NCBI GenBank assembly: GCA_025331445.1
Contig: JAIWNE010000206.1
Location: 1-33,197 of the forward strand
Direction of reading: 5' to 3'
Origin: Blakeslea trispora
Lineage: Eukaryota; Mucoromycota; Mucoromycetes; Mucorales; Choanephoraceae
Length of the DNA stretch: 33,197 nucleotides
Shown here: positions 9,590 through 18,392 of the stretch, in pieces
Position numbering within the stretch: the first letter of the stretch is position 1
Layout: each line of letters starts with the position of its first letter
The notes under the pieces: model-generated
Told to the model about the DNA's origin: nothing
The model's input: only the letters and a program-made list of their open reading frames with translations
The model's database searches: none
Position numbers and translations under genes: made by a program

Positions 9590-10846
9590 GATTGAACAGC
9601 TGTATGTCTAGTTGAGCAAAGTCTCTTTTTAGATCTAACCACTAGTTTTATCATTGGTAAAATCTCAGCTACAAAGTTAATATAGTGTTCAGTTACCATC
9701 CCACATTTCTCTTTTTCTTTCTCCGGTTTCTTTCGTAGCTTTACTTGGCCCTATTCTCTAATTTAAAATTGAGCGACAGCATTTTTAGAAGTATTCCGCT
9801 GCAAGTTAATCAAACTCAAGGGTGACATTAACCTTATGATAGTAAAAGATGTTGCTCTTGTTTTGGGAGTTTTCACTATCGAAGTCATGCTCACAGGTGT
9901 TTATGCCATAGTATGTTTTCGTGTTGATGTTGAAGCCCGACTCATCAGCGAAAACACAATTAATTACGTAGTCCATATCAGTTTTCAAAACTGGTTACTC
10001 ACTGAGATCTAGCCTCTATCTTTGTACCACAGTTGCGCTCTGCAGGTGACATACAAGCTCTCTTCACCGACACACTACAGTGAGCGGTAACATGTTTGTA
10101 AAGGGAAGATCTCGATATGTCCAAGTTTGTGAACTGACTAGCAAGTCCCTCCGTCATTTCATCCAAAACAATGCCTAGTCTTTGGCCAATCTAAGATTGT
10201 TTGATATAAGAGCACTTTTAATACAAGAGTGCAATCTTTTGACTTGAAAATCGCTTTAAGCGCCCAAATGGTATCTGATTCAAGAGTTTGCTCAATACAA
10301 GAGCGCATTTATCAAGAGTAGGAATACTCTTAAATAAAGCAACGACTGTACTTAAATTTCCGTTAATAAGGTTTGCGAGATATTCCTTTTGTTCTGAGTT
10401 TATTGTCAAAGGTCTTTTAAACCGTCTTTCACTTACGAGCTTTCTCAGGTATGGATCTTTACCACTCTCTTTCGTATGTCATGTTTGAGCAATACGTGGG
10501 ATTATTTTTAATTCTTTGGCAGCTCCACGGGTTGAAAGATTCTTCTCAAATATATAACGATAAAACTTCTCTATATATTCTTTCTTACAATTTTGATCTA
10601 TTTTCTCATTATCTTCTAAGGTTTTGCTTTCGTATTGGAGCTTGTTTCTTTGACTTTATTCTTTTTTTGGTTTCTCGGGCGACTTGAGATCCAAGTAAGA
10701 AGTAAAAGCGGCTACTAATGTCAAGGGGTTCTCCTCATTGTAAACCTCCATATGGAATTCGATAACTTTGTTACCATTTTCATCAGTCAACTTGCCATTA
10801 CCATCGTCAAAATAAAATGTAGCTATCTGATAGTATTTACAAATTC
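9590..10846 (-). pseudogene. Decayed IS630/Tc1-like transposase gene in spacer
   Basis: Minus-strand peptides form a collinear transposase. A leading acidic segment reads ATFYFDDGNGKLTDENGNKV and FHMEVYNEENPLTLVAAF (about 10690-10846). Next come a helix-turn-helix (FYRYIFEKNLSTRGAAKEL, about 10530-10600), DPYLRKLVSERRFKRPLT (about 10405-10460), ASQFTNLDISRSSLYKHV (about 10095-10150), the first catalytic motif CVFADESGFNIN (about 9922-9957, D present) and TEHYINFVAEIL (about 9655-9695). Several stops break it, and about 170 bp at 10170-10340 interrupt it between NLSTVV and VLDEMTEG. The second D and the E were not confidently found; the 3' end is lost. The layout matches IS630-like transposases that I recall from Mucoromycota genomes (from memory). 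Terminal repeats were not identified. Confidence 0.75.
10170..10340. repeat. Insertion rich in CTCTTG words within transposase relic
   Basis: This segment interrupts an otherwise collinear transposase reading. On the minus strand, ACTCTTG, GCTCTTG, ACTCTTG, ACTCTTG and GCTCTTA recur at irregular 15-50-bp spacing, and CAATCTAAGATTG near 10184-10197 is a perfect odd palindrome. It may be a small MITE, but I could not define ends or a target duplication. Confidence 0.45.
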
Positions 10847-11739
10847 TTAAGGAGATAAAAATGAAGTAAACATAATAAGGTTGTGCTTGATTTTTATTTT
10901 ATTGTTGTTTGAATTTTTTGGTTTTTTGTTTTATAGATAGTGCTCGTAGTGCTTGATTTTTATTTTTCAACTGCTTGAACAATATGAGATCAGCCAGAAC
11001 CAACTTTTCTTTGAAGTCACTCGCATACTGAATTGTAGCTAATTACGGAATGGTAACAGTCGTGATAGTGATAGTGGTAGTGGTGGTGAGCACATTGCTG
11101 TAAGCTTTCCTGATTTTGGAAAGAATGTCTCTTCCTTCAAAAGTGCTTCTCTTTTTATCTTACTTTTGCATACTAACCAAATGTGCTCAATGATATTAAG
11201 CTTAAGCGAGTAAGACGGAAGCTAAACATATTCATAGCCATAGTATTCAATATACCTTCTGATATCAATGTGGCTGTAAATGAGGCAGTTGTTCATTATC
11301 ATATAATGACATCTAGACTCCTCGTATTGATTCATTGTAATGCTTATAGTATCCCTTTTTTCGATGAATAAGGTTTAAGACTGACAAAGAATAGTCAATG
11401 TATTCATGTAGAGAGCAACTTAAAGAGCAAAGTTTCGAAACAGCATGTGGGCTAATGTTCAATAGGGAAATAAACAAACAAATGAAAGGATGAATGGACT
11501 TAGAATTAATCAATGAAACGATAGCTACAACAAAAAGAGAGGACATACTATGCATAAATCAAAGAATCAGTAACACAATGAGCGGTTAAAGAACTGAAGC
11601 ATGTTTTGGTCAAGTTTATTATTGACACTGATTTCATTGTTGATATCAATTTTATTGTTGGAATCAATTTCATTGCTGTTGCTACTTTTTTTTGGTTTTT
11701 CTTTGTTAGTATTGCTATCACGGCTTTTATTACTATCAT
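10847..11739. other. Palindrome spacer, distal part, no gene seen
   Basis: AT-rich, with a short direct duplication (GTGCTTGATTTTTATTTT near 10886 and 10950) and a GTGATAGTGATAGTGG run near 11062. Towards the right arm (about 11606-11739) the minus strand resembles the tandem unit (repeated AATGAAATC/AATAAAATTGAT words and AAAGCCGT), so the related repeat continues past the arm boundary on this side only. Confidence 0.5.
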
Positions 11740-11881
11740 TGATGTTTTATTTGAGAGATCTAATAGCCCAAATCTGAATGCTTTTTCCATTTACAAAGGC
11801 TATAGATAATAATTGATGTGTACAAATAGGGAAATAAATACATATATACTTGTATATATCTATTTGAAACTGTAACAACTT

Positions 11882-11936
<55 letters not shown>

Positions 11937-12338
11937 GCCATAGTTAGTAACCATAAGGTTAGAAGACATTGTATACACACGCTCGCAGGAATGAGAAGAG
12001 AAAAAAAGGTTAATGGCGTAAGCTCGCACAGCATATTCCGGTATTGACAATCATGCTGATCTTCTATAACACTGATTGACCATGATGCTGATTGACTATA
12101 ATATTGACACATAATAAAGCTGTTTCACAATAACGCTGATCGTCTATATATGCTGATCGTCTGTAATGCTGATTGTCTATGATGCCAATCGACAATATTA
12201 CTGATCTCCGTTTTGAGCGGCATAGAAGCGGCCAATATTTGAACAGCTGCCAAAAAAAAGCTACATCAGTATCCGTAATTCAAAGAGGTAGCACGGTTAC
12301 CTAATTTACTGCATAGCATGACACCAGGTCACCGAAAA
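11740..12338 (-). repeat. Right-arm copy of segment related to 2.97-kb unit
   Basis: Mirror image of 7808-8392, carrying the intron-like module, the iteron run and the GGCTATTAGATCTCT end block. Here the relationship to the tandem unit continues inward beyond the arm boundary. Confidence 0.8.
11885..11933. repeat. (AT)n tract, long allele
   Basis: 49 nt of alternating AT, against 35 nt in the left arm. Replication slippage at this microsatellite is the main visible difference between the arms. Confidence 0.95.
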
Positions 12339-13679
12339 AATAGAAATTTTCCTTTATATAGACATAATTCTGAGCTTGCATTTTTGTTTTTTTTATACCA
12401 TCTAGTCTAATATAGATCTTGATTTGCTCTCACTCTCACTCTCATTCTCGCTCTTTCTATTGTCATATTCAATCATTTTGTAGTTATGATACAATTGATA
12501 TCTTTTGATTTGAGAGAGAGAAAAGAGTAGGCATTGTATAGCTCAAATGCTGTGAAACAGATGTTTGTTCTCTTCCTCCTATGTAAACCAAGTATGTATG
12601 AATCTATAGGAAATACTAACCAATATCATTTCCTTGGGTCATTGAGCTTTTTAATCCCACACAACAAGTAAATTCTTGATCTCATGTAGATCTTTGGTGA
12701 GCCAAAATGAAACCATTATATAACACCAAAGAACTTGGTCAGTACATGTTCTCTGACACTTAGAATTAATAAAAGGCTTTGTTACAAGACAAGTTAAAAA
12801 AATCGATTCTTGTCATCATGTACAAAGAATGGAAATCAACATGTATTTGATACAACAGTATTTACGTGTGTGTGTGTGTTGATGAAAGAATAAAAACCAA
12901 GACAATGAAAATAAAGAATAATAGACAAAAGATATCAAATGGGAGAATAAATCGTTCGATTTTCTTTTTTGGGTTGTTTTTATTGCTTTTTATGATTTTC
13001 ATTGTCTCTGCTTTTACTACCTAACAAAAAACTTATCAAGCTAATAATTATACGCTCTTGTCACTACGGGAAATTTTTCTCCGATTTCTTAAATTTTCTT
13101 AAAAAAGTCAGAGGTTTTCTTAAATTTTCTTCATGTTCTTAAGTTTTCTTAAGTTTTCCTCAAAATATATTCTCCAAAATTTTTTGTGACTTTGATTGTC
13201 GTGTCTGTAGCTGTAATTCTAAATTCCAGCCAATCATATTAAATATCTAGTTGTCTTTTTTTTTTTCTCGTTTTAATTATTTTTCACCAAGTCCCTACGC
13301 AATTCACACGCTTTTACACGAATAACCCTTTTATCAATAATACTTTAAACAGCAACTCATGCTCTAAAGAGTCCTTATGATTGAGTCTCAAGGCATCCCT
13401 TTAAAGCTAAATGAACTTGCTAACACAGTCAACAAGTTAGAACAAGATGGCAGTTCCTTAAGGGAAGAGATGACTTTATTACAAAATGATATTTTGAAAT
13501 CTAGTAAACAACGTGTCCACTTTTGCTTTGCCTACTGAAAATAACGCGACGTCTGATGTCGTACTCAACAGTCTACTCTTAGACAACTTGAGCCCCTTGG
13601 GAGAGTAGTACCTTGTCTTGCCCTTGTGTAAATTTGACAAAGAACATGAAGAACATATTGATATGGCTTGTTATGGAAT

Positions 13680-13735
13680 GTAAGTTATAGGCGTTTTACT
13701 TTTGCTATTTCAAATTACTAATGCTCTACTCATAG
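13680..13735 (+). other. Spliceosomal intron 1 of CACTA-borne gene
   Basis: 56 bp, GTAAGT donor, ending CTCATAG. Splicing keeps the frame (CYGM then DVSSNLS). The length is typical of short fungal introns. Mirror at 6411-6466. Confidence 0.6.
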
Positions 13736-13824
13736 GGATGTGTCTTCAAATTTGTCACTTCTCGCATTGGATCCAAGCATAGAGCACCCTTTTGTTGAGA
13801 GCCATATGCAATACCGTGCTGAAG

Positions 13825-13887
13825 GTATATCTTATTTCTTATTTTTTGAATTATTGATTGTACTAACTTGACTTCTTCTATATGTAG
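13825..13887 (+). other. Spliceosomal intron 2 of CACTA-borne gene
   Basis: 63 bp, GTATAT donor, TACTAAC branch motif about 20 bp before the TAG acceptor. A second TAG three bases later would also keep the frame. Mirror at 6259-6321. Confidence 0.6.
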
Positions 13888-15611
13888 TAGATAGAACTAT
13901 TGACAATTCCTATCTAAAGAAAGAGAGGATGCTCTTCAACAAAAATTTAGGAAATGGATTATGCAGCAACAACATACACACACATACTAGATTGATAACT
14001 AATGTATTATTACTAGAAGCCTAATGCTGGCAAAAGAATAAGAACATTCAGAAGATAAGGTACGGTAGTTATATTGTCAAGAGGTGAGGTTCTATTTTCC
14101 AAGCTTTAGTATTGCACGATGAAGTTATTATAGGTTATTTTAAGACAAGATGATGACAACAAAGTTAAGTACTGCCTATTGTAGTCTTTTGCTTTAAGCT
14201 TGAATATATATTCTATTTAAATAAACGATGCTGCCTATTCTATAATGTATTGCAATGCAATAAACAACCCTAAACAAATGTAATCAAATAAATATAATGC
14301 ATTTTGATTGGCCTAAAAAAAGAAAAACAAATAAAACAAGCCTCAGTTTGACCTATTTTATTGTATGATGGAGAGTGATGAGGAGTGTTGTAGAGTGTTG
14401 TGGAGTATTGTAGAGTGCTGTAGAGTGTTGTAGAGCGAAGGAAAGAGAAGGAAGGCAAATGAAGATTTCTTAGTTTTTCTTAAGTTTTCTTAATTTTTAG
14501 GGAAAAAGTTCTTAAGTTTTCTACACGAATGAAAAAAGTGTGGGTAAACTTAAGAAGTTTTTCTTAAATTTTCTTAAGTTTTCTTAAGTTTTCCCCATTT
14601 CAAAAATTAAAATCCCAGCCAAAATTTCCCGTTGTGTGTGGTGTTCACTTGTTTAGTCGATACAAAACACACACTTCTCTAATCCTTCATGATCAAGCAA
14701 GACAGCAAAGCTTAGACTTATTTGTATCTTGCGTCTTTTGAACAAGTCTTCTGGCTTATTCAGTACTTGTGGTGCTGTTATTATGATAACAATGAATGAT
14801 ACAGACACTGTATCTATACTGAGTGAACTGGGTAATGGGGCAGTTCATACTGATGGATGGTAAGAAGTCATTAATCTGATACAAAAAGTACTGTACTCAG
14901 TTTGCTATGCAGTCTTCTTGATTAATTCTTTATTTCATTCTCTTGATACATCCAACAAGAGTCATACGATAGCTAAGATACTTGTTCGTTTTGAACCCAA
15001 TGCTTACACTATCATTCTTTGACTCAAAGCTTGAATATCTTATCACACAGTGCATATATAGACAGCTAGAGTGTTTTTTACTCATTATTAGACTTGACCA
15101 AAAACTCCTTAGTCAGTCTCCTGCTGGATTGTCAATGAACCAATACTATGTAGTCAGTTTTCTCAGGTTCTCTATCTGTTTTTCTTATAAGAGCATCAGC
15201 ACACAATGGCTTGTCCTGATCATCATTCAACTCTTTTGTCTCTCATTTATTATTCTACCTCTGCCTTTTCCTGTTGTTTGTCTTTTTTTACTTGTTGACA
15301 CAGTCAGTGCATTTTAGCAAATTGTTTATTGAGCTGACATGCTGACATCTTAACACTTGTATCTTGCATCTCGACATTTCCGACTTGACACTATTATTCT
15401 TACCCAAGCTATGTTTATATCGAATCCACTTGCCTTTGTATCCTTCAGACTACATAAAGGTAACATATGTTCCAATGTTCATGCACAAAATACCAAGTCG
15501 TGATGTATCATAATCTGTCTGTACGCTTTTCATCACACATTTTCGAGTAAAAAGCATATCGCCATCTCACCATCTCACCATCTCACCATCTCCCAGATGC
15601 TAAAGTTGACA

Positions 15612-17822
15612 AAGTTGCTACTATGACCGTTGAGGTATCTCCGTGTATAACTATAGTGTTATATTATGGCTAGTTGACTACCATGTTAGAAAGCAGAAGT
15701 ATCAACAAAGCAAATTAGCGATAATAGAGTCAGCCAACAAAACAGACAAAAAAGAAAAGATTTTAACTCCGATAATTTAGCAAGTAAGTGAAATGAAATA
15801 AAATGAAATGAAATGAAACATTGTATTTGATCAAGCCTTTTCATATGTTTACTAGATCCAAAGAGTTACAGTTCTGGCAATGCATTGTTAGCGTGTGTAA
15901 TTCTGCATATATGCATTGCAAAAAAAAAAAGAAGCACTAGCTGATGCTTTGGACATCCTTGCATGTGACATAGAAGCTAACGAATGTTGTTATGTTCAAC
16001 CAACATTGCCGGTCAGTTTGTATCCAGAACGCACCATCTTGATCTGAATGTGTATTGAGTCTTTGTTGATAGCCAAGTTATAGCGTAGATTTTGTAATAT
16101 CTCTACATACAAACGGCTGGTTTCTGTATGCGTATGACATAAGACTCGAACAGAACTCAGTTTGATTACGTTGAGCAAAAAAAGATGTTCAATCATCTTA
16201 TGTAGACATATCAATACAACAATAGCATCTGTTTGTATGCTAAAAGGCTTGATTGGGTCATATTTCTGAGGCAGTCAGTTCAAGCTGAGAGACCTAGGAA
16301 TGTGTTTTAAATCAATCAAGTAAAATAGCTAAAAAAGTTGACTCGTATTACTGAGTTGTTCAAAGTGGAAGCATGGGTCAAGTCAGTAATAGGTAATCTC
16401 TTGATCCTAATAAAAGCACATAAGCTTTTGCCTTTTGTTGCATTTCAATGAAAAGTTTGACTAGACAGGAGTACTTGTTTATAGATAATCTTTATGATTA
16501 TGTAGTTGTGTGCATTTATATGCAGCATAGTCATCTTCAACGTCTGCAATATTAACGTCTGCAATATTAACGTATGGTCTAATCTGAAGGAGCAACAAAC
16601 ATATTGCAAGTAATAACTGGTTATTGTAAAATTAAGCAAGAAATAAGCTTATCTATCTACTTGATGGATGAGTGAACATGACTTTTGATCAGCCTGAACA
16701 AGCAAGGATTACCTCAAACAAGACCATCAAAGAGCTTTAATGCTGTATACGTGAAACCAAGAAAGGCAATGTGATGTCTTTGCAAAGGCAATTGTGATGA
16801 TCAGAACATTTGCTTATGGCAATGGACAGATAAAGTTGATCGTTCCAAAGCACGATTACTATAAGAGAGTAAGTCAAACAAGACACGAGTACTTTACTGA
16901 TGCTATAAGTGCATACAATGTTCAGGTCATCTGTAACAGTATCTGATCACTGTATGCAGCATCTAAAGCAACTGACACAAGCCCATTCAATATGACACCC
17001 ATCCATTCTATGACCAGACTATCTGACATTACTATGCAAGTACTTGTGCTGCTATTGCATAAAGTGCATACCAGAGTGGTTAACATCCAAATAACACATC
17101 CAAATAATTCATCCAAATTTCAGCTTGAGTATGGTTTGCCATTTTTTGTGGCTTGGGTTTACCATCACTTGATGAAACCAAGCTACAACTAGTGTCATGT
17201 TCATGTAAGCAATGCAAGCGTAGCTTAGTCAACTATGGATATCTTGTATGTATTTTAGTCTGGCCAATCACATTTTGAAAGATACTGAGAGTAAGAAGAC
17301 AACAATCAACAAAAACAAAACATGCTACCAGATTGTACTGCAAGAGACTAAAAACCACTATTTCTCCAACAACTTGAGGCAAAACAATGCTTGACAGATT
17401 GTATAGCATTTACTCAGGTATAAATCAGATGTTGTTTTTATCTATACACTGCCACATCAAATTGAATTCAGCAATACAGAGATCAATTACCTTACCCACA
17501 TAGACAAGTCTTGAGTACTATGGTCAATCTTGTCGGTTAAGCCTGATATTGGCTGACATTTGAATTGCTATTGGATCAGATATAGTCTCGTCAGAATAAA
17601 AAGATAAAGCAAGAATCGATCCATCACAATTGCCCTACTTGTATCTTGATCTTTGGCCATAGAAAGTCTCAAGTGATAAAAAGAAATGGTTTGTACTTGT
17701 GATGCACTTACAAGTTATAAGCTATTACAACAAGCACAGATGATAGGCTAAATATGAGAAGAAGGAGAGAGAAACTGTTTACATTTATTTTTAACAAAAG
17801 CATTTAGCTTTTTTTTTTAACA
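15612..17822. other. AT-rich region without a confident gene
   Basis: Short ORFs exist (15996-16214 minus, 16445-16639 minus, 16992-17192 plus), but none shows a recognisable motif. A 63-codon open stretch at 16755-16943 (plus) reads QCDVFAKAIVMIRTFAYGNG and onwards in protein-like fashion, but begins after a stop with no good start. It may be an exon or a remnant of an unidentified element. A GAAATGAAAT pentamer run lies at 15785-15820. Confidence 0.35.
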
Positions 17823-17900
17823 AATTTTTTAATTTTTTTTAATTTTTTTTAATTTTTTTTAATTTTTTTTAATTTTTTTTAATTTTTTTTAATTTTTTTT
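17823..17900. repeat. Decamer tandem repeat AATTTTTTTT
   Basis: Seven exact copies of AATTTTTTTT at 17831-17900, with a partial unit before. It abuts the stop codon of the minus-strand gene at 17900-18307, so on that strand it is an (AAAAAAAATT)n tract beginning immediately after the coding region. Confidence 0.95.
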
Positions 17901-18307
17901 TACAAGTACATTTTGTACTTTGAAACTGCCCAAGCAATTCCCAAAACGGCTGTTACCACGAAGGCAACAGGAACGGCATTACCAAGTCTTCTTGGTGGAG
18001 GTGGAGGTGGAGGGCGAGGTCGGAGAGAACGGGGAAGGAAGATGGCGGTAGGAGAGTTGGGATCCATTGGATCATGTGGAGCAAAGGGGGCACAGAAAGG
18101 AAAGGGACACAAAGCAGGAGGAGGACGAGCAGGAAGAGGACGAGCGGGAAAAGGAGAAGCAGGAGGAAGGCAAACGGAGGTGTAGAAAGATCCCAAAAAG
18201 GGATATCCAACATTTTGACTGGGGTTGCCAATGTTGTTGGTGACCCCAAATTGGATGTATTGATTAATCATGGTTGGTTTAATAGCGTTTGGTTTGTAAA
18301 AAGACAT
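17900..18307 (-). CDS. Small proline-rich protein with C-terminal membrane anchor
   Basis: 135 codons, single exon. ATG complement at 18305-18307, stop TAA complement at 17900-17902. Residues 1-47 are polar and Asn/Gln/Gly-rich (YIQFGVTNNIGNPSQNVGYP). Residues 48-105 are proline-rich, with SPFPARPLPARPPPA repeats and seven consecutive prolines at 99-105. Residues 111-128 (AVPVAFVVTAVLGIAWAV) form one membrane helix followed by a short basic tail, the arrangement of tail-anchored proteins. The gene is much richer in GC than its surroundings, has a TATA box 74 bp upstream and a pyrimidine-rich leader, which supports it being a real host gene. The antisense glycine-rich ORF is a shadow. I do not recognise the family; an organelle or ER membrane location is inferred from the tail alone. 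Confidence 0.7.
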   Translation of the reverse strand: MSFYKPNAIKPTMINQYIQFGVTNNIGNPSQNVGYPFLGSFYTSVCLPPASPFPARPLPARPPPALCPFPFCAPFAPHDPMDPNSPTAIFLPRSLRPRPPPPPPPRRLGNAVPVAFVVTAVLGIAWAVSKYKMYL

Positions 18308-18380
18308 TTTAACAATAGGTATTGAATAGGTGAAAAGAAAAGAAGGAAAAAAGAAAGGAACGCGTCTCTTTCTCTTTCAT

Positions 18381-18388
18381 TATATATG
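18381..18388 (-). promoter_or_regulatory. TATA box of the proline-rich gene
   Basis: CATATATA on the minus strand, about 74 bp before the ATG, followed by a CT-rich stretch (CCTTTCTTTTTTCCTTC) typical of fungal transcription start regions. Confidence 0.5.
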
Positions 18389-18392
18389 CAAG

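Larger units (their letters stand above)
13377..14024 (+). pseudogene. Broken intron-containing gene in CACTA element (right arm)
   Basis: From ATG 13377 the frame reads MIESQGIPLKLNELANTV, a probable coiled-coil N-terminus. A frameshift near 13515-13530 moves it to STFALPTENNATSDVVLNSL; an in-frame TAG (about 13606) follows LSPLGE, then YLVLPLCKFDKEHEEHIDMA. Intron 1 is 13680-13735 (GTAAGT...CATAG) and joins to DVSSNLSLLALDPSIEHPFV and ESHMQYRAE. Intron 2 is 13825-13887, with GTATAT, a perfect TACTAAC branch motif at about 13861-13867 and a TAG acceptor. The last exon reads DRTIDNSYLKKER, shifts to EDALQQKFRKWIMQQQHTHT, then shifts back to LITNVLLLEA and a stop at 14022-14024. At least three frameshifts and one stop make it dead. 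I do not recognise the family. It could be an accessory protein of the transposon or a captured host gene. Confidence 0.6.
13062..14636 (-). mobile_element. CACTA-like DNA transposon, right-arm copy
   Basis: Mirror copy of 5510-7084 with identical length (1575 bp). It runs from CACTACGGGAAATTTT (13062-13077) to the complement of CACAACGGG ending at 14636. The flanking duplication reads TGT at 13059-13061 and 14637-14639. Sharing both the position and the target duplication with the left copy shows that the element inserted once, before the arm was duplicated. Confidence 0.82.
11740..15611 (-). repeat. Right arm of near-perfect 3.85-kb inverted repeat
   Basis: Reverse complement of 4543-8392; see that entry for the coordinate arithmetic. 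It contains the second copies of the CACTA-like element (13062-14636), its broken gene (13377-14024), the AT tract (11885-11933) and the segment related to the tandem unit (11740-12338). Its outer edge at 15564-15597 has a CCATCTCA 9-bp repeat with one more unit than the left arm. Confidence 0.97.

Noticed and set aside
11747..12112. 121-codon ORF in the right arm (mirror of 8034-8252)
   Set aside because: It crosses the AT tract and the iterons; its length changes with the tract and there is no protein motif.
17913..18185. Glycine-rich 90-codon ORF on the plus strand
   Set aside because: Antisense shadow of the proline-rich gene; poly-Pro codons read as poly-Gly.
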